Source: Armatimonadota bacterium (lineage in GTDB: Bacteria > Armatimonadota > JADLDR01). Taken from it: a DNA stretch of 35,573 nucleotides. The notes beneath the pieces are model-generated. The model did no database searches, was not told the origin of the DNA, and saw only the letters and a program-made list of their open reading frames with translations. This document shows positions 8,761 to 16,940 of the stretch, piece after piece. Each line of letters starts with the position of its first letter. The first letter of the stretch is position 1. Both the position numbers and the translations under genes were made by a program. The DNA is taken from positions 1 through 35,573 of the forward strand of contig JADLDR010000016.1 of assembly GCA_020846535.1 (NCBI GenBank), given 5' to 3'.

Positions 8761-9921
8761 ATGCAGATATATGATGCCTTGGTGATCGGTTCCGGCCCGG
8801 CAGGGGCGATGGCAGCGTACGAGATGGCCGTGCGCGGCCTGAGCGTCTGCATAGTGGAGAAGGAGAGGCTACCCCGCTACAAGACGTGCGGCGGCGGTGT
8901 GCAGGCGCGGGTGTTGAGGATGCTGCCTTTTTCCATCGACCCGGTGGTGGAGCGTGTTGTGACCGGGATGCAGATCGGTTTCGGCCTCCGCCGGCCCTTC
9001 CTTCGCTATTATGGCCAGCCGCTTATCTATATGACCATGCGCGACCGGTTCGACCGCTTCCTGACAGAGCAAGCCGTCCTCAAAGGAGCCGAACTCCGCG
9101 AGGGTATGCGCGTGGATTCGATTCGGCAGGATGAAAGTGGGGTCATCGTTTCCGGGCCGGAGGGAACCCTACAGGGACGATTCCTGGTCGGCGCGGACGG
9201 GGCCAAAGGGGTGGCGGCCCGCATGGTCGGGCTGGGGCAGGACACGCGCCGCTATGCGGCCATGGAAGCGGAGGTCGAAGTAGCGGGCGCAGCCTGTGCG
9301 GTTTTGCCCGACTGCGCCCGGATCGATTGGGGCACATTCCCGAGCGGGTATGCCTGGACATTCCCCAAAGCGGAAGTCTACTCCACCGGAGCCGCCACTC
9401 TGGAGAGTTCCAAAGTGAAGCCTTATTATGAAAAATATCTGCGTGCCTCCCTGCGAGGGTCGTCTCCATCGCTGCGCCGGTTATCCGGACATCCCCTTTG
9501 CTTCCGCTCCAAAGGCGCTCCGCTCCATGCAGGCCGGGCGCTGCTGGCCGGAGACGCCGCCGGTTTGCTCGATCCCTTTACCGGAGAAGGGATACACCAC
9601 GCCGTTTTGAGCGGTCAGATAGCGGCTGCCGTTATCGGCGAAGAGGCCGGAAGAAGAACTCCCTCCCTCGCCCGCTATACGGCCAGGATCGAGGAAACGA
9701 TAGCCCCCGAGATGGAACACGCCGAAATCCTCTCCCGCGTTTTCCGCCTGACCGGGCGGCAGGTGCATGGAGCCATCCACTACAACGACCGGGCCTGGAA
9801 TGCCTTCTGCCGCCTTCTGCGCGGGGAGCGCACCTACGGCGACCTGCTCAGGCGTTTCGACAGCCTCCCCCAATCTTTGCACTTTTTCGGCAGGGCCGTC
9901 ATGGCGGTCTGGGGGGAGTAG
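8761..9921 (+). CDS. geranylgeranyl reductase-family FAD oxidoreductase
   Basis: Protein of 386 residues with AGGAGG right before the start. It opens with an FAD-binding Rossmann motif (VIGSGPAGAMAAYEMA), followed by IVEKERLPRYKTCGGGV, the family signature with its conserved cysteine. FLVGADGAKG (middle) and ALLAGDAAGLLDPFTGEGI (about 265-285) are the second and third FAD contacts of the group. Members reduce double bonds in geranylgeranyl chains of archaeal lipids, chlorophyll or menaquinone side chains, or other polyprenyls. Which substrate applies here cannot be read from the sequence; a polyprenyl quinone or carrier lipid is a reasonable inference. It is single-gene, with its own near-consensus promoter and repeats behind it. 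Confidence 0.85.
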   Translation: MQIYDALVIGSGPAGAMAAYEMAVRGLSVCIVEKERLPRYKTCGGGVQARVLRMLPFSIDPVVERVVTGMQIGFGLRRPFLRYYGQPLIYMTMRDRFDRFLTEQAVLKGAELREGMRVDSIRQDESGVIVSGPEGTLQGRFLVGADGAKGVAARMVGLGQDTRRYAAMEAEVEVAGAACAVLPDCARIDWGTFPSGYAWTFPKAEVYSTGAATLESSKVKPYYEKYLRASLRGSSPSLRRLSGHPLCFRSKGAPLHAGRALLAGDAAGLLDPFTGEGIHHAVLSGQIAAAVIGEEAGRRTPSLARYTARIEETIAPEMEHAEILSRVFRLTGRQVHGAIHYNDRAWNAFCRLLRGERTYGDLLRRFDSLPQSLHFFGRAVMAVWGE

Positions 9922-10027
9922 GAGCGGGGGTGGGATGGCGTCTGTCCGCGAGGGGGTAGGGATTAGGGTATAGAAGATAGAGAGGCGGTGCGGAGGGTTA
10001 TGATCTCCTACTCCCTACCCTCTTGCG
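9915..10027. repeat. nested long inverted repeats after flavoenzyme gene
   Basis: GGAGTAGGAG (9915-9924) pairs with CTCCTACTCC (10005-10014). CGCGAGGGGGTAGGGA (9947-9962) pairs with TCCCTACCCTCTTGCG (10012-10027) with two mismatches. The arms overlap in a G-rich purine tract. They may fold downstream of the gene as a 3' structure; no poly-T tail is present. Confidence 0.5.
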
Positions 10028-10046
10028 AACATTCCTGATGGGAGGC

Positions 10047-10076
10047 GTAGGGGCGACCCGATGGGTCGCCCTCTAC
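10047..10076. repeat. intergenic inverted repeat, family B copy 1
   Basis: GTAGGGGCGACCC and GGGTCGCCCTCTAC flank three bases. Related units lie at 20878-20940 and 30835-30859. Sited between convergent genes. Confidence 0.7.
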
Positions 10077-10115
10077 CGGCATCGCCAATCGCGTTCCCGG
10101 CTCCGATCTCCTCCC

Positions 10116-11189
10116 CTACCGCCTCTGCTGCGGGATCCCCAGCCGCCTGTCCCTGCGGAAGCGCAGGATCGGGGTCTGGCCTTCGTTTTTCTCTTCCAGG
10201 GCGGCTATGCCGGGGAAGAAATCGAGGTGAACGACCGCCTGCCTGTCCAGCAGAGCCGACCCGCTGCCCTGCTGGGAACGGAGGCGCACCAGATCGCCCG
10301 ATCCCGGAGATTCCGTGTAGGTGCGGGAGGCGCGGCCTGCCAGCCGCAGAAAACGCTCCGCTTCCTCGCGGCTCAGGCGGCCCATGGACGGCTCTCCCAT
10401 CGCATCCAGGACGTACGATTTGAGCAGCTTGGGCCAGAGCTTCCGGAAGAGCGACGGGTTGGCGAACAGGTCGGCGGTCAGGATGCGCCTGCCGACCCCG
10501 ACCACCACCCCTACCGCTTCCGGATAACGGGCGGGCAGGTCGTCGAACTCATCCAGGTAGGGTTTGCTCTCGGCCTGCACTCTTTCGGCATCGTAGAGCT
10601 TGGCGAAAGCCCGCGTGGGCGCGGCAGGCACCCCCAGCGATTCCTGCTTCCGGTCGATGGAATCCCAGACTTGCTGCTGGCTCCGGTGCAATCGCGCCTG
10701 GCCCCGGATGCTGCCGGCGACCGCCATCCGCTTGCTGGCGAACTGGCTCGATTGGGCCACCCAGCGACCGTGTTCCACACAGTAGACCCCAATAGCGATC
10801 CTCGGGCTGCGCGGCGGCAGGAGGGTGTCTTCGGAGATCATCCGATCCTGCTTCCCGCCGCTGATAACCTCGCCGGACATGAGAAAAACGTACCGGTCCG
10901 AACGGTTCTGCACCACAACCTGATTGACCTGGCCTCCCCCCTGCTCCGTCAGGACGAGCAGCCCCCTGTCGAGCGATTCATCCATCGTCAGATAGGGGCG
11001 GTGTGCGATGCCCTCCCGCAGAACGATGGGAAAGAGTGTCAGGTTGCCATGCGTCCTCGGGGCTTCTACCTCGACGGCGCGGAGCCATGCCTGGATCGGA
11101 TCCGGACGGGGCGGCAGGATCTTCCTGTCCTGTCCCCAGACGGCGGATAAAGAGACCATCATCCAGATGGCGAATAGGATTTTTTTCAT
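10116..11189 (-). CDS. exported ARPP-1 (DUF6569)-like protein
   Basis: Protein of 357 residues from ATG 11189, which has GAGGAGG about 10 bases upstream and begins a signal peptide (MKKILFAIWMMVSLSAVWG-QD). The longer reading to 11252 lacks these. The mature N-half matches from memory the ARPP-1 domain (ARG and rhodanese-phosphatase-associated protein): GNLTLFPIVL, LTMDESLDRGLLVLTEQ, VVVQNRSDRYVFLMSGEVISGGKQDRMI and the VYCVEHGRW segment. The domain's biochemical role is unknown. The C-terminal 150 residues (ARYPEAVGVVVGVG...LLKSYVLDA) also resemble the extended ARPP-1 architecture. It lies 59 bases behind tatD on the same strand and may be cotranscribed with it. Confidence 0.75.
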   Translation of the reverse strand: MKKILFAIWMMVSLSAVWGQDRKILPPRPDPIQAWLRAVEVEAPRTHGNLTLFPIVLREGIAHRPYLTMDESLDRGLLVLTEQGGGQVNQVVVQNRSDRYVFLMSGEVISGGKQDRMISEDTLLPPRSPRIAIGVYCVEHGRWVAQSSQFASKRMAVAGSIRGQARLHRSQQQVWDSIDRKQESLGVPAAPTRAFAKLYDAERVQAESKPYLDEFDDLPARYPEAVGVVVGVGRRILTADLFANPSLFRKLWPKLLKSYVLDAMGEPSMGRLSREEAERFLRLAGRASRTYTESPGSGDLVRLRSQQGSGSALLDRQAVVHLDFFPGIAALEEKNEGQTPILRFRRDRRLGIPQQRR

Positions 11190-11248
11190 CAATAGCCACC
11201 TCCTCAACAATATTGGAGGTAGCCGAATGAAAAAGCCTTCAACAAGTG

Positions 11249-12013
11249 TCAATCCAGGAAAAATACAGAAGCGGCGTTCGAGGTGGTTTGATCGGCGATT
11301 TCCTCCGGCGAAACGCCTCTCAGTTCGGCGGCTTTTTCAGCGACCAGGCGGACATAGGCCGGTTCGTTGCGCCTGCCGCGGTAGGGATGCGGGGCAAGAT
11401 AAGGGGCATCGGTTTCCAGGAGAAGCCTGCCGAGTGGCATCCGGCGCACGATCTCCTGGAGTTCTACGTTTTTCTTGTAGGTGAGAGGGCCGCCGATTCC
11501 CAGGAAGAAACCGGCCTCCAGACACTTTTCCGCATAGGAAAGGCTTCCGGCAAAGCAGTGGAGTACCACTTTCAACCCCTGAGCGCGGGCTGCGAGCATC
11601 TCGAAGACATCCTCTGCGGCGTCGCGGGAGTGGACCACAACCGGCATATTTTTTTGGCGGGCCAGCTCGACCTGCGCCTGAAATGCTCTGCGCTGGGCGT
11701 CCCGGGGAGACAGGTCCCGGTAGTAATCGAGGCCAACCTCGCCGATGGCGGCCACGCGCGGCGCATCGGCGAGAACCGCCAGTTCCTCCAGGGCCGCGCC
11801 ATCGCACAGGGAGGCGTCATGCGGATGGATGCCGACCACAGCCCAGGCCCCCGGGATCTCCTGAGCCAATTCCGCCGCCCGGCGGCTGGAGGGCAGATCA
11901 TAGCCCACCACGATGAAGCGGCTGACTCCTGCATCATGCGCGCGGCGCAGTACGGCCTGGCCGTCATTATCCAGATCGGGGTGATTGAGATGGGTGTGGG
12001 TGTCCGTAAGCAT
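11249..12013 (-). CDS. tatD: TatD-family metal-dependent hydrolase
   Basis: Protein of 254 residues, normal size. TatD proteins are TIM-barrel metal-dependent DNases/hydrolases of the amidohydrolase superfamily, acting in the cytoplasm. Metal ligands and signatures are intact: DTHTHL at the N-terminus (His6, His8), VVGIHPHDA, AAIGEVGLDYYRD (bridging Glu), VVVHSRDA, VLHCFAG and the final LLLETDAPYLAP with catalytic Asp. No Shine-Dalgarno site precedes ATG 12013, and a terminator hairpin sits about 10 bases upstream of it, directly behind tRNA-Ser. Expression may depend on read-through from the tRNA promoter. The physiological substrate cannot be told. Confidence 0.93.
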   Translation of the reverse strand: MLTDTHTHLNHPDLDNDGQAVLRRAHDAGVSRFIVVGYDLPSSRRAAELAQEIPGAWAVVGIHPHDASLCDGAALEELAVLADAPRVAAIGEVGLDYYRDLSPRDAQRRAFQAQVELARQKNMPVVVHSRDAAEDVFEMLAARAQGLKVVLHCFAGSLSYAEKCLEAGFFLGIGGPLTYKKNVELQEIVRRMPLGRLLLETDAPYLAPHPYRGRRNEPAYVRLVAEKAAELRGVSPEEIADQTTSNAASVFFLD

Positions 12014-12050
12014 AAGAATGAAAAAGGATACAGAAAGCCTTCTGTATCCT
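12014..12050 (-). terminator. terminator between tRNA-Ser and tatD
   Basis: A perfect 11-bp stem (AGGATACAGAA 12025-12035 with TTCTGTATCCT 12040-12050) has a 4-base loop and, on the minus strand, a CTTTTTCATTCTT tail. It ends the tRNA transcript just before the tatD start codon. Confidence 0.85.
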
Positions 12051-12057
12051 CAACTGA

Positions 12058-12148
12058 TGGCGGAGAGAGTGGGATTCGAACCCACGGAGGAGACTGGCCC
12101 CTCAACGGTTTTCGAGACCGCCCGATTCAACCGCTCTCGCATCTCTCC
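12058..12148 (-). tRNA. tRNA-Ser (anticodon CGA)
   Basis: Acceptor GGAGAGA pairs with the TCTCTCC end, the anticodon loop reads CTCGAAA, a long class II variable arm is present, and the T arm GTGGGTTCGAATCCCAC is perfect. CCA is encoded. The gene is 91 bases long with CCA, normal for a serine tRNA. It reads UCG codons. It has its own promoter (12164-12193) and terminator (12025-12050). Confidence 0.97.
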
Positions 12149-12163
12149 AGAGCCGTCTGATTC

Positions 12164-12193
12164 AATATACCAAAAGAAGCGGGAGTTTGTCAA
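12164..12193 (-). promoter_or_regulatory. promoter of tRNA-Ser
   Basis: On the minus strand: TTGACA (12193-12188), 18-bp spacer, TATATT (12169-12164), about 15 bases before the tRNA 5' end. The 305 bases from 12149 to 12453 hold only this promoter, the divergent promoter at 12318 and a G/C-rich leader. Confidence 0.8.
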
Positions 12194-12317
12194 GAGCCGG
12201 AACGGCAGCCGTTCTCGCGAATCCAAGCCTGCGGCAAAGGAATTTCCTGGATTTCCGGCGAAGTTACAGTGGGGATACGGCCAATCATCCCGCCAACTCG
12301 ATTCTTCCGATGACTTG

Positions 12318-12346
12318 TTGACCGATTGATAGCAATTTGATATAAT
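12318..12346 (+). promoter_or_regulatory. promoter of radical SAM gene
   Basis: TTGACC (12318-12323), 17-bp spacer, TATAAT (12341-12346). Transcription should begin near 12353, giving a leader of about 100 bases that is rich in G/C and could fold, but I recognise no riboswitch class in it. Confidence 0.8.
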
Positions 12347-12453
12347 AGCCATATTCGTTTTCCTTTCCACGGGAGATGTCAGAACGGGCGGAGCGCCTCG
12401 CGCCCTGCCCCGGGTAGGATAGGCTTACTCGCAAGAGAGTTTTGGAGGAAATC

Positions 12454-14307
12454 ATGCTAACTGTGCTGTTGATCAAGCCGTCGCGCTATGACGACGACGG
12501 CTATGTGGTGCATCATCAACTGGGGGTGCTGCCTTCCAACACATTGAACTGCCTGAACGGGCTTCTCCGCAAGGCGACCGAAGATATGGGCGTCGAAGCG
12601 GCCATTTACCTGTTCGATGAAACCGTGGGGCTGGTCGAGCCGGAAAAGCTTCTCAAAAAGACCGCCCGGCCCGGGATTCCCACCCTGGTCTGCCTGGCAG
12701 GAGTTCAGACGAACCAGTTCCCCCGGGCCGCGGACCTGGCCGTCCGGTTTCGCAAGGCCGGGGCGATGGTTTCTATCGGCGGCTTTCATGTCAGCGGCTC
12801 GATGGCCCTGCTGGGCATGACTCCCGAGCTTCAGGCGTTGGTCGATCAGGGGATTTCCCTCTTCAACGGCGAGGCGGAAGGGCGGCTGGAAGAGGTTGTT
12901 TCCGATGCCCTGAAAGGCGAATTGAAGCCGGTTTACGAAAGCTGTTCCCTCCCTTCTCTGGAGAAGGGATGGGCGATGCCACTGGTGGACAAGAGCCTGG
13001 CGCAAAGGTTCGTCCTGCCCGATACCGGCACGCTCGATACTTCCAGAGGGTGTATTTTCAAATGCTCATTCTGCACGATCATCAATGTGCAGGGCAATTC
13101 CATGCGGTTTCGCAGCCCCGAACTCCTGGAGAAGCATATCCGCGCTCATTACCCGGAGGTCAGGCACTATTTCTTCACCGACGACAACCTGGCCCGCAAC
13201 CCTCACTGGAAGGATATCTTCGTGAGCATGAAAAAGCTGCGGGGCGAGGGCATCATGGTCTCGTTCATGATGCAGGTGGATGTACCCTCCTACCGGATTC
13301 CCGAATTCGCCGATATGGCCGCCGAGGCCGGGTGTTCGCAGGTCTTCATCGGCCTGGAAAGCCTGAACGCCACTAACCTGGCTGCTGCCTCCAAGCGGCA
13401 GAACAAGGTAGACCGCTATGACGAGATGATGGAAGCCTGGCACCGGCACGGCATCGCCGTCCACACCAGCTATATCATCGGCTTCCCCGACGACAGCATT
13501 GAATCCGTGCGCCAGGATATTCAGACCCTCATCAATGTCGTCCGGCCCGACCAGGCCAGCTTTTTCATGCTCACTCCCCTCCCCGGCTCGGTCGATCATC
13601 TCGAAAAGAAGCGCAAGGGCGAGTGGATGAGCGACGACTTCAACGAGTACGACAGTTTCCACGCCGCCGCCCACCATGAAAAGATGACGGACCGGGAATG
13701 GTTCGATATCTACCGCGAAGCCTGGAAAACCTTCTATTCCCCCGAAAACCTCATCAATATCCTGAACCGGGCCACGCCAGTAGCCTACTGGGGCATTTTC
13801 AAAAACGCGGTCTGGTATGCTTACGCCGCGCTCTGCGAGGAAGCGCACCCGATGATCACCGGGCTCTGGCGGCTCAAGGGCCGCGCCGAGCGCCGGCCCA
13901 CCTTCCCGATGGAAGGCCGACTGGCTTACGCTTGGCGTCGGGTGAAGGATTCCACCGTTCTCTCCGCCCGGCTGGTGAAACTCGTCCTGATGTTCGAGCG
14001 CATCTGGCGGGCTACCTGGCTCTCCCGCCGCGCCCGCGGCCTCGGCGATTCGCTTTCCGCCGTCAAAAGCCAGCAGGCCCAGCGCGGCAGGCAGTTGCTT
14101 GCCCGCCGGGTAGCCTGGTTCACCCGATGCTCCCTCAGCCTGGGCCAGTCCCGCGCGGTCTGGGGCCGCTTCTGGAAAGAACTCCGCCAGGGCAAGGTCT
14201 GGCATCCGCGCCTCTACCTGGACGGCATCCACGGATCCATCGTCACCGGCCTGGAACTCGTGACCCTCGGCTGGCTTTTTTTGATGAATTTCGCGCTGGA
14301 GACCTAG
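12454..14307 (+). CDS. B12-binding-type radical SAM protein
   Basis: Protein of 617 residues from ATG 12454, with GGAGG six bases upstream; an upstream TTG at 12442 would put that site inside the gene. Residues 1-160 have the order of a cobalamin-binding Rossmann domain (LLIKPS at the start, GGFHVSG, LFNGEAEGRLEEV), although no B12 histidine motif (DxHxxG) is visible. The radical SAM core follows: DTSRGCIFKCSFC with the iron-sulphur cysteines 200, 204 and 207, YFFTDDNLARNP, VFIGLESLN and YIIGFPDDSIESV. After the DUF4070-like segment (about 390-470) there is an unusual 150-residue tail, rich in Arg and with amphipathic helices, ending in a hydrophobic stretch (LVTLGWLFLMNFALE) that may touch the membrane. 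The enzyme probably methylates or rearranges an unreactive carbon; the substrate is unknown. It is monocistronic with its own promoter and terminator. Confidence 0.85.
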   Translation: MLTVLLIKPSRYDDDGYVVHHQLGVLPSNTLNCLNGLLRKATEDMGVEAAIYLFDETVGLVEPEKLLKKTARPGIPTLVCLAGVQTNQFPRAADLAVRFRKAGAMVSIGGFHVSGSMALLGMTPELQALVDQGISLFNGEAEGRLEEVVSDALKGELKPVYESCSLPSLEKGWAMPLVDKSLAQRFVLPDTGTLDTSRGCIFKCSFCTIINVQGNSMRFRSPELLEKHIRAHYPEVRHYFFTDDNLARNPHWKDIFVSMKKLRGEGIMVSFMMQVDVPSYRIPEFADMAAEAGCSQVFIGLESLNATNLAAASKRQNKVDRYDEMMEAWHRHGIAVHTSYIIGFPDDSIESVRQDIQTLINVVRPDQASFFMLTPLPGSVDHLEKKRKGEWMSDDFNEYDSFHAAAHHEKMTDREWFDIYREAWKTFYSPENLINILNRATPVAYWGIFKNAVWYAYAALCEEAHPMITGLWRLKGRAERRPTFPMEGRLAYAWRRVKDSTVLSARLVKLVLMFERIWRATWLSRRARGLGDSLSAVKSQQAQRGRQLLARRVAWFTRCSLSLGQSRAVWGRFWKELRQGKVWHPRLYLDGIHGSIVTGLELVTLGWLFLMNFALET

Positions 14308-14363
14308 AGCCACGCTCGGCTGGGTCATACATGCACAGTGGGAGAGGTAATTCCCTTCTTTTC

Positions 14364-14406
14364 TATCCCCTTTTTCCCGTTTTGGGGAGAAGGGGATATA
14401 TTTTGC
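14364..14406 (+). terminator. terminator after radical SAM gene
   Basis: The stem TATCCCC...CCC (14364-14378) pairs with GGGG...GGGGATA (14384-14398), with a small internal mismatch, followed by TATTTTGCC. It lies about 60 bases behind the stop codon. Confidence 0.65.
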
Positions 14407-14529
14407 CTTGCTTGACGCACGATCTCCTTGGTTCGCCTTCATCAGGAAAGAAGGCAAAGGCTCACGCGAGAAGGGATTTCAGGCAGGATGTCGAACTCAA
14501 AAGGGATCAGCAATCTTCGAGGAGAAGGC

Positions 14530-14838
14530 ATGAGTATGTCTGAACGGCCTAAAGGTTTTGCGGATGGGGCGGCCCAGTGGTTCGGGATTCTGGTTTTTCT
14601 GGCGGGCATCGGCCTGATTATCCTGACCTTTTCCACGGCCCTTCGGCTCTTCGGAGAGCCTTCGCTCCTGCTGGGGGCGCTCCAGAACCCCAAAGGGAAG
14701 CCTGCCGACAACCTGACCCTGGGCATCTTTACAGTGGTCATCAAGATTGCGATGCTGTTCGCGATGATGCTGGCCGCCTCTCTGATCGCCGCCCGGGGCA
14801 TCCAGTTGTTCGGGGCGGGAGGGCGCGATGCCAGGTAG
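14530..14838 (+). CDS. small two-helix membrane protein
   Basis: Protein of 102 residues from ATG 14530, with GGAG six bases upstream. It has two hydrophobic helices (about 15-37, WFGILVFLAGIGLIILTFSTA; about 70-92, FTVVIKIAMLFAMMLAASLI) and short polar ends. I know no family for it. Its stop overlaps the start of the NlpC/P60 gene by 11 bases, so the two are likely translated together, and it may anchor or assist that enzyme (inference only). Confidence 0.65.
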   Translation: MSMSERPKGFADGAAQWFGILVFLAGIGLIILTFSTALRLFGEPSLLLGALQNPKGKPADNLTLGIFTVVIKIAMLFAMMLAASLIAARGIQLFGAGGRDAR

Positions 14839-15628
14839 CCGCCTGGCGGCAGCGCAGCCCGTCATCGCGCTCCGCGCCGATAAGGACACGGCTTCCGAGC
14901 AGGTCACCCAGGCCATCCTGGGCGCTGCGCTGACCGTCCTGGAACGGAAAGCGGGCTGGACCTATGTCGAAATGGAAGACACCTACCGGGGATGGGTGCG
15001 GGAAGACGGACTCCAGACGGTTCCATGCCCTCCGGATTACCCCCGCCTGCCCGCGGTCAGGGTGGCGCGGCTCTTTGCAGAGGTCGCCTTGAACGGCCAA
15101 AATCTTCTTATCCTCTCCAACGAAAGCGTTCTGGAAGTTCAATCCGAGGCGTCGGACACTTATCTGACCGTACGTCTCCCCGAGGGAACGGTCGGAAGGA
15201 TCGAACGGGCAGCGGTGGCGGATCTGCGCGAACCCCGCGCACCGGCCACCCGTGAAAGCCTTCCCCGGACGGCCTGGCAGTTCCTGGGCGTTCCCTACCT
15301 GTGGGGCGGAACGAGCGCCTTCGGACTGGACTGCTCGGGGTTCGTGCAGCTTGTCTATAAAATCCACGGCCTGCCGATCCTGCGCGATGCCGACCAGCAG
15401 GCCACCCAGGGCGCTCCCGTGGAATGGGACGAACTGAGGCCGGGAGACCTGATCTTTTTCGCTGGCGGAAGCGACCCGCACAACCGGCAGATATCCCATG
15501 TGGGCATGGCCTACGGCAGCGCGGAATTCATCCATGCCGCCGGTGAAGGACGCGGGGTTATCCTGACGCCTCTGGACGATCCCCGTTACCGCGAAATCTA
15601 TTGGGGGGCGCGGAGATTTTTGCCTTGA
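14828..15628 (+). CDS. SH3-NlpC/P60 endopeptidase (YkfC-like)
   Basis: Protein of 266 residues. Residues about 10-65 and 75-130 are two bacterial SH3-type beta domains (VTQAILGAALTVLERKAGWTYVEM..., then EGTVGRIERAAV). Residues about 145-266 are the NlpC/P60 cysteine peptidase: YLWGGTSAFGLDCSGFVQ with Cys169, HVGMAYG with His224 and IHAAGEGRGV with His236, plus LRPGDLIFF. There is no signal peptide. Two SH3 domains plus NlpC without export resemble YkfC, the cytoplasmic peptidase that trims recycled cell-wall peptides (gamma-D-Glu-diamino acid bond). Alternatively the upstream two-helix protein could tether it to the membrane. Both neighbours overlap it (11 bases before, 1 base after), so it is in a tight operon. 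Confidence 0.88.
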   Translation: MPGSRLAAAQPVIALRADKDTASEQVTQAILGAALTVLERKAGWTYVEMEDTYRGWVREDGLQTVPCPPDYPRLPAVRVARLFAEVALNGQNLLILSNESVLEVQSEASDTYLTVRLPEGTVGRIERAAVADLREPRAPATRESLPRTAWQFLGVPYLWGGTSAFGLDCSGFVQLVYKIHGLPILRDADQQATQGAPVEWDELRPGDLIFFAGGSDPHNRQISHVGMAYGSAEFIHAAGEGRGVILTPLDDPRYREIYWGARRFLP

Positions 15629-16698
15629 TGACGCGCCGCGAATTTCTAACCGACGCTGTGTTGCTCGCCGGAGCCGGCCTTTGGGCGGCAGGCGGACGGA
15701 AGGGTATCCGGAGAATGCCGAAAACGAAGCCGGATGTGGTGATCTATGAGGGCAGTTACCCGGGCTGGCCATGGATAGCGACATCCAAAGACGGAACGCT
15801 CTACTGCGTCTTCCGCGAGGGGACCGAGCATGACTACTCGGCTGTCGGCAGGGCGATGATCACCCACAGCGTCGACCGGGGCCAAACATGGTCCAAAGCG
15901 AAGATCATTATCGATGAACCCGACATCGATGACCGAAATGTGGCGATCACCGTCCTGCCCGGCGGGGAACTGCTGGTGGCTTACAACACCTATACGGCGC
16001 AGCGCAAATCACAGGCTGTCACCGTCCGGTCCGCCGATAAAGGGAGTACCTGGACAAAGCCCGAGCCGGTCGGAGACACCGAAACACGTACCCGGGCCGC
16101 GGCGGTCGTCCTGTCGAACGGGGATCTTCTCCTCCCCTATTACATCGCTCCCGGCAGCGGAGCCGTCTCCGCCCTTTCCCGCGGCAGCAGGCGAAGATGG
16201 GAAACCGCGCGTGTTCCCGATACGGAAGGCTTTATCGGGGACGAATGGGATGCCCTGGAAGTGGAGCCTGGGCGCATTGTCGGCATCATCCGCAACAGCC
16301 ACCCCTTCAGCGACGGTGCTTTCTGGAAAACGGAAAGCCGCGACGGGGGCCGCACCTGGGCCGTTCCCCGCCCTACCAACCTCAGAAGCGAACGGCACAC
16401 CTCCCCGGCCCAGATAACGCGGCACGGCAAGCGGCCTGTGGTGATCTACTCCGACCGCCGCATGGTTTCCGTCAGCGCCGCCCGCACCTCTGACCCCGAA
16501 TACCTGCGCTGGGATGACGACCGAAAGCTCCCCTGCTACCTCTACAACCCCGACGAAAGCCCCATCCTCGACGGATCCTATCCCTGCTCCGTCCATATCG
16601 ACGCCCACCGCCGGCTCATCGTAGACTACGATATCCGCCCCGAAGCGAAACGGATCACCGGTTACTTTGTCGAGTTTCCGGAGGATTGGGGAAGATAA
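15628..16698 (+). CDS. Tat-exported BNR/sialidase-family protein
   Basis: Protein of 356 residues. ATG 15628 shares its A with the TGA of the upstream gene; the longer reading from 15601 would bury the signal. The N-terminus TRREFLTDAVLLAGAGLWAAGG is a twin-arginine signal (RR-x-F-L) followed by a hydrophobic stretch. Three Asp-box repeats are visible: SVDRGQTWSKAK, SADKGSTWTKPE and SRDGGRTWAVPR, between propeller strands. Exo-alpha-sialidase-like proteins of this kind often act on, or bind, carbohydrate outside the cytoplasm. Tat export implies it folds, perhaps with a cofactor, before crossing the membrane. Sharing an operon with a peptidoglycan-peptide peptidase hints at a role on cell-wall or glycan fragments, which is inference. 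Confidence 0.8.
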   Translation: MTRREFLTDAVLLAGAGLWAAGGRKGIRRMPKTKPDVVIYEGSYPGWPWIATSKDGTLYCVFREGTEHDYSAVGRAMITHSVDRGQTWSKAKIIIDEPDIDDRNVAITVLPGGELLVAYNTYTAQRKSQAVTVRSADKGSTWTKPEPVGDTETRTRAAAVVLSNGDLLLPYYIAPGSGAVSALSRGSRRRWETARVPDTEGFIGDEWDALEVEPGRIVGIIRNSHPFSDGAFWKTESRDGGRTWAVPRPTNLRSERHTSPAQITRHGKRPVVIYSDRRMVSVSAARTSDPEYLRWDDDRKLPCYLYNPDESPILDGSYPCSVHIDAHRRLIVDYDIRPEAKRITGYFVEFPEDWGR

Positions 16699-16706
16699 AC
16701 AGGATT

Positions 16707-16729
16707 TTCGCAAGCAATATCCTTGCGAA
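16707..16729. other. hairpin behind BNR gene
   Basis: A perfect 8-bp stem (TTCGCAAG with CTTGCGAA) surrounds a 7-base loop, eight bases after the stop codon. It lacks a poly-T tail, so it may stabilise the mRNA end rather than terminate. Confidence 0.4.
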
Positions 16730-16776
16730 GAGTATAAGTTCTACAGCCACCTCCAAGGTAACGCCAACCAAGGAGC

Positions 16777-16919
16777 AGCCCCGGTCGATGCAGTCTGCGA
16801 GGAGCGCAGCGACGAAGCGATCTCCAGCGTACCAAAGACCCCAGAAGGCTCTGTCCGTTGGCGTTAGGCTGGAGATTGCCGCGGGCTTCGCCCTCGCAGA
16901 CTGCATCGACCGGGGCTTT
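16777..16919. repeat. intergenic inverted repeat, family A copy 3
   Basis: This is the best-preserved copy. The left arm (AGCCCCGGTCGATGCAGTCT then GCGAGGAGCGCAGCGACGAA to TCTCCAGC) and right arm (GCTGGAGATTGC to CAGACTGCATCGACCGGGGC, ending TTTT) mirror each other for about 50 bases around a 40-base centre. The T-run after the right arm could let it act as a terminator. With copy 4 it fills most of the 367 bases from 16699 to 17065; I see no gene there. Confidence 0.85.
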
Positions 16920-16940
16920 TCACTGTACCCGGATGAATCA

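Noticed and set aside
9915..10027. Rho-independent terminator for the flavoenzyme gene
   Set aside because: Arms are far apart and G-rich and no T-run follows on either strand.
13066..14457. 463-residue minus-strand reading opposite the radical SAM gene
   Set aside because: GC-rich codon bias leaves the antisense frame open; no start signal and no family features.
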